This document shows, piece after piece, positions 24,359 to 31,745 of a DNA stretch of 34,963 bases. The position numbers were made by a program, and so were the translations under genes. This DNA comes from JANYIP01 sp031394045 (GTDB lineage Bacteria; Actinomycetota; Actinomycetes; Prado026): assembly GCA_031394045.1 (NCBI GenBank), contig JANMWN010000213.1:1-34963 (forward strand), given 5' to 3'. The notes under the pieces were generated by a model. The model was not told the DNA's origin and made no database searches. It was given only the letters and a program-made list of their open reading frames with translations. How positions within the stretch are numbered: the first letter of the stretch is position 1; each line of letters starts with the position of its first letter.

Positions 24359-24696
24359 GCCGGTGCGCCACCGGCCCGTCGGCTGGGTGCCCGGCGCCGA
24401 CTCGCGGGGGTGGCGCGCTGCCGGTCGCGCAGCAGCTGCATCGGGCTCACCGTCGGTTCGGGCGGGGCGAACGACTCGAGCCAGTCCTCGCGCCCGAGCG
24501 CCCGGGCCACCAGGATCAGGGTCCGGACCTGCGAGCCGCGACCGGACTCGAGGTTCTTCAGCGCCGACAGCGAGACGTTGGCCGCCCGGGCCAGGTCGTC
24601 CTGGGTACGGCGCTGGCGCAGCCGCAGGCGGCGTACCTCTGCGCCGAGCTGCCGCTCCCACTCGTCCGTGGCGCGCACCCTGGTCGGACCGTCCAC
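24355..24696 (-). CDS. hipB: HipB-like XRE-family antitoxin
   Basis: 113 residues with an XRE helix-turn-helix at about residues 15-70 (RTQDDLARAANVSLSALKNL is the core) and a basic, probably disordered tail. HipB proteins bind their own promoter and hold HipA in a DNA-bound complex. GTG at 24696 has GGGAGG eight bases upstream. The C-terminus runs into the hipA start with ATGA overlap. Candidate operator sequence upstream is weak (two direct GGATA copies, 24765-24777). Confidence 0.88.
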   Translation of the reverse strand: MDGPTRVRATDEWERQLGAEVRRLRLRQRRTQDDLARAANVSLSALKNLESGRGSQVRTLILVARALGREDWLESFAPPEPTVSPMQLLRDRQRATPASRRRAPSRRAGGAPA

Positions 24697-24764
24697 GTGG
24701 CTCGCCTCCCTAAGGATCTCGATTCCAGCGATCTACTCGCGAGAGGAAGCCCAAGCGTACGACC

Positions 24765-24777
24765 GGATAGCTGGATA
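24765..24777. promoter_or_regulatory. Direct GGATA repeats in the hipB upstream gap
   Basis: GGATA occurs at 24765-24769 and 24773-24777, eight bases apart. The E. coli HipB operator is TATCC-N8-GGATA, but here the copies are direct, not inverted, so the likeness may be chance. A CTCGCGAG palindrome lies at 24735-24742 in the same gap. Confidence 0.2.
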
Positions 24778-24880
24778 TACAACTGTTAAGGCCAGATCTG
24801 CACCCTATAGCTGCAAAGTCAACCGCAGATGCTTTGGTACGGTCGCCCGTCCGCGTGATTCAGGTCGGCGTGCCTGCGCC

Positions 24881-24886
24881 GATACT
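24881..24886 (+). promoter_or_regulatory. Possible -10 element (GATACT) of the zincin gene
   Basis: GATACT is followed by six bases and the ATG at 24893. No ribosome site is present. It fits the spacing of the other leaderless starts here, though the first base is off consensus. Confidence 0.35.
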
Positions 24887-24892
24887 TCAGGC

Positions 24893-25960
24893 ATGCGTTC
24901 GGGCGGCCGGTTCCCTGCTGGGTCCGGCTTGGGGATCGCCGTGCTCGCGGTGGTTGCTGTCTTCGTGCCGCTCGGCATCGGTGCGTCGGCGCTCCATTCG
25001 CTTGCCGCGCCGACGTCGGACGCGCTGGGGATGGGCACCCATCGGCACGGTGCGGCCGTGCCCTCGCCGACGCCGGCGACAACCCCGCCGCCGACACTGC
25101 CGAAATCGGGGCTCGGCAAGGCTCAGGTCGCGGGGCTCTGGCCTTTGCCCCAGTCCTGCTTCGACGTGCGTACCCGCGGGCACCAGCCGAGTGCGACCGA
25201 CCGCAAGATCCTCGGCACCGGTGTGCAGGCGATGGTTGTCGCCGACTACCCCGTCCGTGCCGCCTCGCTCGAGCCGGCCACCCTCGGGCTGGCGACGACC
25301 GGGACCGCGAACGCGTGCCACCACAAGCTGTGGAACGTGATCCGGGCGGTCTACCCGCCGAAGACGCTGGCGCTGGTCGAGCGGTTCATCGTCTTCGAGG
25401 GCGCCGCCGGCGAGCAGACCGACGGCTTTGTCGAGCCGGACAACTCGGGCGGCACCCGGTGGACGCTCGCGATCAGCGTCGCCGATGCTCCGGACGATGC
25501 GGTTGCCGCGGCGCTGGTCCACGAGCTCGGTCACCTGATCTCGTTGAACCCGAGCGAGGTCGACGTGAAGTCGGACTCCTCGAACGGCTGCGACACGTAC
25601 CCGACCGGCGGGGGCTGCTCACTGCCGGGCTCGATCCTGAACGGGTACGTGGAGACCTGGCCGCACGCTGTGCTCAAGAAGTGGTACGCGATCGACGGGG
25701 TCGTCAACACGGGCGCGCACGACCAGCAGCTCACCGACCTGTACAACCAGAACTCGGCCGACTTCGTGAACGAGTACGCCGCGACCGACCCGGACGAGGA
25801 TTTCGCCGAGACGTTCGCCTACTGGTGCCTGGGTGCGCCGCTGGAGACGCCGACCCTGGCCGCCAAGGCCACCTTCATCGCGGCCCGACCCGAGGTCGCC
25901 GGCATTCTGGCCCGCTGCCAGCTCTTCACATCCACCCACCCCTGGTCGCCAGACTTCTGA
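24893..25960 (+). CDS. Secreted or membrane-anchored zinc metallopeptidase-like protein
   Basis: 355 residues. A hydrophobic segment (about 12-38) is followed by a Pro/Thr-rich linker (57-72), so the protein is exported or anchored. The zinc-site motif HELGH is at 210-214 in AALVHELGHLIS. A downstream DEDFAETFAYW (301-311) gives Glu as a likely third ligand, as in gluzincins. Cysteines at 89, 142, 233, 242, 312 and 342 suggest three disulfides. I recognise the fold class but not the family, and no substrate can be proposed. The frame is open far upstream, but that part overlaps hipBA antisense and lacks a start signal; ATG 24893 directly precedes the export segment. Confidence 0.75.
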   Translation: MRSGGRFPAGSGLGIAVLAVVAVFVPLGIGASALHSLAAPTSDALGMGTHRHGAAVPSPTPATTPPPTLPKSGLGKAQVAGLWPLPQSCFDVRTRGHQPSATDRKILGTGVQAMVVADYPVRAASLEPATLGLATTGTANACHHKLWNVIRAVYPPKTLALVERFIVFEGAAGEQTDGFVEPDNSGGTRWTLAISVADAPDDAVAAALVHELGHLISLNPSEVDVKSDSSNGCDTYPTGGGCSLPGSILNGYVETWPHAVLKKWYAIDGVVNTGAHDQQLTDLYNQNSADFVNEYAATDPDEDFAETFAYWCLGAPLETPTLAAKATFIAARPEVAGILARCQLFTSTHPWSPDF

Positions 25961-25974
25961 TCGAGTGGCGAAGG

Positions 25975-26012
25975 TCCGCGAATCCGCGAGATGATCTCCG
26001 CAGATCCGCGAA
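25975..26012. repeat. Three TCCGCGAA/G copies upstream of the SDR gene
   Basis: TCCGCGAA (25975), TCCGCGAG (25983) and TCCGCGAA (26005) with a GAGATGATCTC palindrome (25988-25998) between the second and third. The cluster lies in the 94-bp gap before the SDR gene and may be a regulator site. Confidence 0.45.
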
Positions 26013-26054
26013 GATGTGACCAAAACCGCAGGTCAGAGCGCTTCAGGAGGCCGG

Positions 26055-26807
26055 ATGGGCAACGGAGTTGCTGGACGTAGCGTGATCGTGACTGGCGGGA
26101 CGAAGGGCATCGGCTACGGGATCGCCGAGGTATTCGCCGAAGCGGGGGCTCACGTCACGATCGTGGGGCGTGATCGTGGCGGCGCGGCGGAGGCCGCTGC
26201 GCGCCTCGCGGATGGCGGCGGCAGCGTCGGCTACGTGGTCGCGGACATCTCCAGGCCGCAGGAGTGTGCGCGGATGGCCGACGAGGTGATGGCCGCCCGA
26301 GGTGCCATCGACGTCCTGTGCGCGAACGCCGGCATGTTCGCGGTCAAGCAGCTCGTGGACATGACGGAGGCGGACTACGACGAGACGTTCGACCTCAACG
26401 TGAAGGGTTGCCTGTTCAGCGTGCAGGCCTGCCTCCAGGCACTGACGGCCAGCGGGCGCGGCCGTGTCGTGGTGACCTCGTCGATCACCGGGCCGATGAC
26501 GGGCGTCCCCGGGTGGACGCACTACGGCGCGAGCAAGGCGGCCCAGCTCGGCTTCGTCCGCGCCGCGGCGATGGAGCTGGCGCCACAGGCGATCACGGTC
26601 AACGCCGTGCTCCCGGGCACCATCCTCAGCGAGGGACTGCTAAGGCTCGGCATGAACCTCGACGAAGCCGCGGCGGCGATTCCGTTGAAGCGGCTTGGCG
26701 ACCCTCGTGACATCGGGTACGCGGCGCTGTTCTTCGCCAGCGATGAGGCTGGCTACATCACCGGCCAGACCCTGGTGATCGACGGCGGGGTCACCCTCGT
26801 CGAATAG
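26055..26807 (+). CDS. Short-chain dehydrogenase/reductase (FabG-like)
   Basis: 250 residues of the classical SDR type. Cofactor motif TGGTKGIGYG (residues 13-22), the NAG motif CANAG, catalytic Ser in VVVTSSITGP and YGASK with Tyr and Lys, and the C-terminal GYITGQTLVIDGG. It would reduce or oxidise a carbonyl/hydroxyl using NAD(P)(H). The substrate is unknown; FabG-like annotation reflects similarity, not proof of a fatty-acid role. ATG 26055 has AGGAGG four bases before it. The gene appears monocistronic. Confidence 0.92.
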   Translation: MGNGVAGRSVIVTGGTKGIGYGIAEVFAEAGAHVTIVGRDRGGAAEAAARLADGGGSVGYVVADISRPQECARMADEVMAARGAIDVLCANAGMFAVKQLVDMTEADYDETFDLNVKGCLFSVQACLQALTASGRGRVVVTSSITGPMTGVPGWTHYGASKAAQLGFVRAAAMELAPQAITVNAVLPGTILSEGLLRLGMNLDEAAAAIPLKRLGDPRDIGYAALFFASDEAGYITGQTLVIDGGVTLVE

Positions 26808-26833
26808 CCGGGCGGGGCATCGCGAGCACCGAG

Positions 26834-26888
26834 CTGAGCAGCAATGGAGAAGCGGCACGTTCCGCTCAGGCCTAGTCTCACTGCTCAG
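26834..26888 (+). other. Inverted repeat in the leader of the DUF1801 gene
   Basis: CTGAGCAG (26834-26841) and CTGCTCAG (26881-26888) are perfect reverse complements 39 bases apart, with an inner AGCGG/CCGCT pair. They could fold the 5' leader or bind a regulator. Confidence 0.35.
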
Positions 26889-26936
26889 GTTCGGCATGAC
26901 GCCGAGTTCCTGCGTGCCAAGAAGGGAAGATCCACG

Positions 26937-27386
26937 ATGGCCGGAAGCAGTGCCACGACCACGTCCGATGGCTTCAGTGCCGAGGAACGTGCCGCGATGA
27001 AGGAGCGCGCCGCCGAGCTGCGCGCAGAAGGCAAGAAGGGTGCCAAGAAGGCGGACGGCCTGAAGGCACTCCTCGAGGCCGTCGCGGCGATGGCGCCGGA
27101 CGACCGGGCACTCGCCGAGCGTGTGCACGTGACGGTGTCAGCAGCCGCGCCCGACCTGGCGCCGAAGACGTGGTACGGGATGCCCGCGTACGCCAACGCG
27201 GACGGCAAGGTCGTTGTCTTCTTCCAGGACGCGGGCAAGTTCAAGTACCGGTACTCGACCCTGGGATTCCAGGATGCGGCCAACCTCGACGACGGCGACA
27301 TGTGGCCGGCGTCCTTCGCGCTCAAGAGCTGGAGCCCGGCGGTGGAGAAGCGGGTCATCGCGCTGGTCAAAGCCGCGATCTCCTGA
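26937..27386 (+). CDS. DUF1801-family protein
   Basis: 149 residues. The C-terminal two-thirds carry the DUF1801 pattern: TWYGMPAYANADGKVVVFFQ, KFKYRYSTLGF, LDDGDMWPASFAL and a final helix. The N-terminal ~60 residues are charged and helical with Lys-rich GKKGAKKADG. This fold is seen in small bacterial proteins without settled function, sometimes called iron-chaperone-like. ATG 26937 has AAGGGA about nine bases upstream. An in-frame ATG at 26844 exists but lacks a ribosome site. Confidence 0.75.
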   Translation: MAGSSATTTSDGFSAEERAAMKERAAELRAEGKKGAKKADGLKALLEAVAAMAPDDRALAERVHVTVSAAAPDLAPKTWYGMPAYANADGKVVVFFQDAGKFKYRYSTLGFQDAANLDDGDMWPASFALKSWSPAVEKRVIALVKAAIS

Positions 27387-27469
27387 CTGCTGCCCGCGAG
27401 TGAGCACAAGGTACTCCCGCCAGCGCGTTCCTTCGTGTTCGATGGATGCATTCACCTGCGGGAGGGCAC

Positions 27470-28312
27470 ATGCCGATCGGCGATCAGATCCGAGACGGTC
27501 AGCGAGCGGCGTGGGCCGGGCTTTCTGCGGGATGGGAGAAGTGGGACTCGGTCATCATGGATCAGCTTGGCCCAGTCGGCGCAGCGATTATCGACCGTCT
27601 CGACATAGCCGAAGATCAGCAGCATCTGGACATCGCCGCGGGCACCGGCGAGCCGGGGCTGACGGTAGCCAAGCTTGCGCCGAAGGGACACGTCGTTCTG
27701 ACCGACCTTGCGGCCGAGATGCTTGATGTCGCGTCGCGCCGCGCACGCGCACAAGGGATCACCAACTTTGAGACCAAGGTGTGCAGCGCCGACGATCTGC
27801 CATTCGGTGACGCGACGTTCGACAGCATCTCGGTTCGCTTCGGATACATGTTCCTCCCCGACGTCGGCAAAGCGACCGCCGAGTTCGCGCGTGTGCTCAA
27901 GCCGGGCGGACGTCTCTGTTCGTCGGTATGGGTCAAGCCAGAGGAAAACCCGTGGACGACGATCGCCATGCAGGCAATCGCGACGGAGGTGGTCTTGGTA
28001 CCACCCGCCCCGGACGGGCCGCACATGTTTCGGTGCGCTGCCCCCGGCTATGTCAGCGCCCTGTACGAGGCGGCGGGGCTGCGAGACGTTGCCGAGTGGG
28101 ACGTCGAGGTTGAACTCGTGACGCGGTCGCCCGCGCAGTATTGGGAGATGATCAGCGAGCACGTCTCGCTCGCAGTGGGAGCGCTCGAGCAGGTCGACGA
28201 ACCGGCGCGGGAGCGAATCGCAGCAGCCGTCATCGCCCAGGTCGGTGTCTACGTCAGGGATGGCAAGGTAAGGATTCCAGGTGTGGCTCGCTGCATCGTT
28301 GGCACGGTGTAA
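27470..28312 (+). CDS. Class I SAM-dependent methyltransferase (UbiE-like)
   Basis: 280 residues. Motif I is LDIAAGTGEPGL (53-64), the acidic end of strand 2 is VLTDLAAEM, and the post-motif FARVLKPGGRLCSSVW is typical of small-molecule methyltransferases. The acceptor is unknown. ATG 27470 has GGGAGG five bases upstream. Codon use differs from the neighbours: valine GTA appears before non-C bases (GTA-GCC, GTA-TGG, GTA-AGG), and AGG arginine and softer third positions are more frequent. This suggests recent acquisition. It converges on the PQQ-like gene with an 18-base gap. Confidence 0.88.
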   Translation: MPIGDQIRDGQRAAWAGLSAGWEKWDSVIMDQLGPVGAAIIDRLDIAEDQQHLDIAAGTGEPGLTVAKLAPKGHVVLTDLAAEMLDVASRRARAQGITNFETKVCSADDLPFGDATFDSISVRFGYMFLPDVGKATAEFARVLKPGGRLCSSVWVKPEENPWTTIAMQAIATEVVLVPPAPDGPHMFRCAAPGYVSALYEAAGLRDVAEWDVEVELVTRSPAQYWEMISEHVSLAVGALEQVDEPARERIAAAVIAQVGVYVRDGKVRIPGVARCIVGTV

Positions 28313-28330
28313 AGACGCCCAGACTCGCGG

Positions 28331-29545
28331 CTACTTGTACGAGCGGATCGCGGTGACGAAGCCGGTGACTGGCGAGACGATGACCGAGTAGATCCGGCCA
28401 CCGGAGACGGACGTGACGGCGCTGCCGTCGGCGGCCGACCTGATCCGCTTGCCCGTCGTGGCCAGGTACGACCGGCCGTTGAAGTAGACGACGCCGGCGG
28501 CCAGCACGATCGGCGGCGCGAAGGCGGTGGACCCGGCCTCGATCGTCCAGAGCGAGTGCCCGTCGCTGCGTCGGGTGGCGCACAGCGCCGTACCTGCGCA
28601 GGCCGAGTAGACCGTCGTCGCGTCCACCGCCGCCGAGTAGCCGCCACGTCCGGCGAAGGACACCAGGTGCTCGGCTCCCGTTGCCGGGTTGAGCGACAGC
28701 AACGAGGCGCCGGTGGTGACGAACAGCTCGGTCCGGTCCTGGCTCAGCGCGGGCGGGTCGCCGACAACGCCAGACGTCCAGGCCACCGAGCCGTCCGCGA
28801 CGCGCAGCGCGGTCACGACCCCGGTGGCATCGGTGACAGAGGCGAGAGTCGTCGTGGCGACCAGCTGGACGCGCGCGCCCCAGCCGTCTGCCGTCCGCCA
28901 GAGCGGGTTCCCGGCGCGGCCATGGGCGGTGATCCAGTTCGTTCCATCGTTGTACTCGCTGGTGATGATCACCCCGCTGACGGCGACCATCGACGACACG
29001 CTGCTGCTGTCGTACCAGCTCAGCTGGTCGCTCGCCCCGGTGACGAGGTTGAGCACAAACACCTGGCTGTGCGCGTTCGAGTTGGAGTGGCAGTCGACCA
29101 GGAACACGACCAGGTCGGGCCCGGCGATCTGCATCAGCGCGGTGGTGCCGAGGAACCCGGGTGTGGGCACGTTCCACAGCTTCGCGCCGCTCCACTGGTT
29201 GTACGCGGTGATCCCGTCGGGACCCACGTCGTACATCTTGCCGGCCGAGCTCAGCGGACCGATCGGGTTGAGGCAGTCCCCATCCGGGTTCGGGTCGACG
29301 GCTGTCGGGATCGAGTAGTTGAGGGCGGCCGCTTTGACGCGCGCGGGCGTCATCGTGACCTCCTGGGAGTTCCACCCGGACCATCCGGTGCCGTATCCGG
29401 CAGCCGGCCAGGCCGACGGCGTGGCGGTCGCCTCCGCGGCTGGGCCTGTGCCCAGACCGAGCGCGACCATAGACAACGTGGTGGCGGCGAGGACACCGGC
29501 GCCGCGCGTGATGCTGGACCGACCAGGCAATCTGGGCATCGTCAT
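28331..29545 (-). CDS. Secreted PQQ-type beta-propeller protein
   Basis: 404 residues. A signal peptide (MTMPRLPGRSSITRG followed by a hydrophobic run ending near AAEATA) precedes repeated strand motifs of the quinoprotein type: GITAYNQWSGAKLWNV, VTALRVADGSVAWTSG, SLLSLNPATGAEHLV, ATRRSDGHSLWTIEAG. These suggest a 7-8-bladed propeller lacking recognisable PQQ ligands, so a binding or scaffold role such as BamB-like proteins have is more likely than catalysis. Two or more Cys pairs fit an extracellular place. ATG 29545 has GGGA four bases upstream; ATG 29539 is nearly as good. Confidence 0.75.
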   Translation of the reverse strand: MTMPRLPGRSSITRGAGVLAATTLSMVALGLGTGPAAEATATPSAWPAAGYGTGWSGWNSQEVTMTPARVKAAALNYSIPTAVDPNPDGDCLNPIGPLSSAGKMYDVGPDGITAYNQWSGAKLWNVPTPGFLGTTALMQIAGPDLVVFLVDCHSNSNAHSQVFVLNLVTGASDQLSWYDSSSVSSMVAVSGVIITSEYNDGTNWITAHGRAGNPLWRTADGWGARVQLVATTTLASVTDATGVVTALRVADGSVAWTSGVVGDPPALSQDRTELFVTTGASLLSLNPATGAEHLVSFAGRGGYSAAVDATTVYSACAGTALCATRRSDGHSLWTIEAGSTAFAPPIVLAAGVVYFNGRSYLATTGKRIRSAADGSAVTSVSGGRIYSVIVSPVTGFVTAIRSYK

Positions 29546-29615
29546 GGTTCCCGCTGCAGTCAGCACCGAGCAGCCGAGATTGCTGCTTCGCTCGGACGCT
29601 ACTCGCATTTCTGGC

Positions 29616-29621
29616 TAGCCT
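29616..29621 (+). promoter_or_regulatory. Probable -10 element (TAGCCT) of the small anchored protein gene
   Basis: TAGCCT lies seven bases before the ATG at 29629 but only one base before the ATG at 29623. The spacing therefore favours 29629 as a leaderless start. Confidence 0.4.
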
Positions 29622-29628
29622 CATGGCC

Positions 29629-30075
29629 ATGAAGAAGGCGCTGGCAATAGTCGGTGGAATCGTCACCGTGCTGTTGCTCGGAGTAGTCGGGCTGGTCGTC
29701 TTCATCGACCGGACCAACCCGCGCGACGAGGCCGCGTACCTCACTTACCTCAAGACGTACGGGGACAACACCGGCAACCCGATCACCACGTTGCCGCCGA
29801 GCACCCAGCTGTTCGCCGAGGGGGACAAGGCCTGCGACTGGCTGGCCGGGACCGGGTACGCGCTCTGGCGGACCAGCGCCGAGTGGCGCTTCCCGGCCAT
29901 CCAGGGCAGGTACTTGACGCAGGTGCAGAACCAGCCACTGCCCTGGGGAACGACACCGAGCCACGACACGGTCCTGGCAGCTGCATGGGCCTACCTCTGC
30001 CCCGCGACGGAGCAGATGCACAAGCCGCACTACCTCTTCAGCGACGCCGGCGGGTCGGGCGGGCCAGGCGACTGA
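29629..30075 (+). CDS. Small membrane-anchored hypothetical protein
   Basis: 148 residues. One N-terminal hydrophobic segment (AIVGGIVTVLLLGVVGLVVF) would anchor or export it, with the rest outside. The body holds two cysteines (KACDWLAG and AYLCPAT), which probably form a disulfide, and a helical pattern with EGDKACDWLAGTGYALW. It loosely recalls the DUF732-type small secreted actinobacterial proteins but I cannot assign it. A Gly-rich tail ends the protein. The next gene follows 38 bases later with its own promoter-like hexamer. Confidence 0.6.
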   Translation: MKKALAIVGGIVTVLLLGVVGLVVFIDRTNPRDEAAYLTYLKTYGDNTGNPITTLPPSTQLFAEGDKACDWLAGTGYALWRTSAEWRFPAIQGRYLTQVQNQPLPWGTTPSHDTVLAAAWAYLCPATEQMHKPHYLFSDAGGSGGPGD

Positions 30076-30101
30076 AAGGCCTCCCGGCCTCCTGCCGCTG
30101 G

Positions 30102-30107
30102 TACGCT
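30102..30107 (+). promoter_or_regulatory. Probable -10 element (TACGCT) of the anchored methyltransferase gene
   Basis: TACGCT is followed by six bases and the GTG at 30114. This is the third use of the same hexamer and spacing in the window. Confidence 0.5.
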
Positions 30108-30113
30108 CCCGCG

Positions 30114-31163
30114 GTGTCACGCAGAGTGCTCGTCGCGCCCGCCGCTGCCTTGGCCGCAGCCCTCGTCGCAGGTGTGGCCGCCGCCGTCGCCGGGGCCTCG
30201 GCCGGAGCCGCTCTCCTCGTCGCCGTCGCGGTCGCCCTACTGGCCGGCCTCCAGGTCCTGACGATCCTGCACCTGCGGCGGCTGCGTCGACGGGTCGACC
30301 AGGTGGCCCGTCAGCTGCCGGCCGGTGCGGGAAAGGGTACAGCGGGCACAGCGGGCACAGCGGGTACAGCCGGGTCAGCCGCGGTCAAGCCTGAGGACGT
30401 CATGCGCTGGCGCGGCCGGCTCCCGCTCCCGCCCGACCGGCTGCGGTTCATGCGCGAGGACGACGACACCTTCATCGGCTACGGCAACTCGCTGGTCGAC
30501 CTGATGCGGACGCACGGCTTCGGGACCGACTCGGACCTGCTCGACATCGGCTGCGGCTACGGCAAGCTCGCCGTGGGGCTGCTCGCCAAGGGCGACTACG
30601 TCGGCAGCTACCTCGGCTTCGACATCCTGCCCAAGCACGTGGGCTGGTGCATGGCCACGATCACGCCGATCGATGCGCGGCTGCGGTTCGCGCACCTCGA
30701 CGTGCGGAGCGTCCGGTACAACCCCAAGGGGGCGGTCGACCCGGTCGACGTGGTCTTCCCGACGGCCGACGCAACCTTCGACTACTGCGCGCTGTTCAGC
30801 GTCTTCACCCACATGGACCGCCGCACCGTGGAGCGCTACCTGAACGAGATCGCGCGTGTGCTGCGCCCCGGCGGTATGGCCGTCTCGTCGTGGCTGCTCT
30901 TCGACGACGACCGGCTCGCCGCCGTGGTGTCCGACCGGGCGACGTACCCGTTGACGCAGCTCAACGACGACGGCTCGCGGTCGATGGAGGCCGAGGACCC
31001 GCTGCGGGCGATCGGGTTCCCGATCGACGACGTGGTCGCGATGGCCACCAAGGCCGGGCTGGAGGTTGCCGCGATCGAGCGGGGTGGTTGGCCCGAGGGC
31101 ACCGCCGAGCGTTCGGCCGGCTCGGGCCTGCAGGACCTGGTCATCCTGCGTCGCGCTGCCTGA
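30114..31163 (+). CDS. Membrane-anchored SAM-dependent methyltransferase
   Basis: 349 residues. The first ~55 residues are Ala/Val/Leu-rich and form one or two membrane segments, followed by a basic stretch (RRLRRRVDQ) and a GTA-repeat linker. The catalytic domain has motif I LLDIGCGYGKLAVGLL, an acidic strand-2 end (GFDILPKH), and the later motif IARVLRPGGMAVSSWL. The methyl acceptor is unknown; cell-envelope substrates are plausible given the anchor. The GTG start agrees with the TACGCT six bases before it. The in-frame TGA at its end is followed in the same frame by a glycosidase remnant (31176-31508). Confidence 0.85.
   Translation: MSRRVLVAPAAALAAALVAGVAAAVAGASAGAALLVAVAVALLAGLQVLTILHLRRLRRRVDQVARQLPAGAGKGTAGTAGTAGTAGSAAVKPEDVMRWRGRLPLPPDRLRFMREDDDTFIGYGNSLVDLMRTHGFGTDSDLLDIGCGYGKLAVGLLAKGDYVGSYLGFDILPKHVGWCMATITPIDARLRFAHLDVRSVRYNPKGAVDPVDVVFPTADATFDYCALFSVFTHMDRRTVERYLNEIARVLRPGGMAVSSWLLFDDDRLAAVVSDRATYPLTQLNDDGSRSMEAEDPLRAIGFPIDDVVAMATKAGLEVAAIERGGWPEGTAERSAGSGLQDLVILRRAA
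30335..30370. repeat. 9-bp tandem repeat in the methyltransferase linker
   Basis: GGGYACAGC occurs four times and encodes GTA GTA GTA GTA between anchor and catalytic domain. The unit keeps frame, so linker length could vary. Confidence 0.9.
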
Positions 31164-31175
31164 TCCGGCTCTTGA

Positions 31176-31508
31176 TCCACTCCGGACGCCGTCGCTGCGG
31201 CCGCTGCACCACCGTACGGGTTTCCGCCTCCTGAGCGACTGCGTGCCATGCCGATCTACCTGCCGGAGGTCGGCGTGACCGAGTCCGGCGGGCACAAGGC
31301 GGCGTGGATCAACGACTTCTTCGCCAACCTGCCGCTCAACCCGGACATCATCGGGTTCTCCTGGTTCAACATCGCGGTCACCAGTGGCCACGGTGCGAGC
31401 CAGCTGACCAACGACTGGCGGATCGACTCCTCCGGGCCGTCGATCCTGGCCTTCAAGGCCGGGCTGGCCGACAAGAGGTACAGCAACCAGCCCGCCTGGA
31501 CGGCCTGA
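31176..31508 (+). pseudogene. 5'-truncated GH26-like glycosidase remnant
   Basis: An open stretch of 110 codons with no clear start. From 31233 it reads PERLRAMPIYLPEVGVTESG, then NPDIIGFSWFNIAV, LTNDWRIDSS and ILAFKAGL to the stop. These match the last third of GH26-type glycosidases: strand 7 with the nucleophile Glu (PEVG), strand 8 (FSWFN) and the final helix. The acid/base half is missing. The ATG at 31248 lacks a ribosome site. It is in the same frame as the methyltransferase but separated by two TGA codons (31161, 31173). The intact hydrolase at 22023-22877 shows the matching order IPEFG then GAAWFN. A short functional ORF is possible but unlikely. Confidence 0.55.
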
Positions 31509-31514
31509 CCGGGG

Positions 31515-31745
31515 TCAGGAGGCAGGGTCGACCGGCGCCGGTTCCTGCTCGGGGTCGTCGCGCCGGAGGCCGACGCGGAGGGAGCCGGCCAGGCCGGCCA
31601 CCCCCAGCCCGACCAGGCCGATCGGCAGTACCCAGCCGGCGTCGATGCGTACGGACGCGTACGAACCGATCAGGTAGGCGACGGCGATCCCGATGAAGAC
31701 CAGGCCCGCCACCAACGACGTCAGGTCGAGCTCATGCCTGCGCAT
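31515..31745 (-). CDS. Small two-helix membrane protein
   Basis: 76 residues: a short N-terminus MRRHELDLTSL, two hydrophobic helices (VAGLVFIGIAVAYLIGSY and GWVLPIGLVGLGVAGLAGSL) and an acidic C-tail. The start at 31745 has GGAGG six bases before it and overlaps the end of the PspC gene by 14 bases, so the pair is one operon. Small proteins of this kind commonly accompany PspC genes in actinomycetes and may be partner subunits for envelope-stress sensing. That role is inferred. Confidence 0.75.
   Translation of the reverse strand: MRRHELDLTSLVAGLVFIGIAVAYLIGSYASVRIDAGWVLPIGLVGLGVAGLAGSLRVGLRRDDPEQEPAPVDPAS

Noticed and set aside
24765..24777. Classical HipB operator
   Set aside because: The two GGATA copies are direct repeats without a TATCC partner, so the match may be chance.
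24212..24892. Upstream extension of the zincin gene by over 220 codons
   Set aside because: The stretch is antisense to hipBA, lacks a start signal, and would place the export segment internally.
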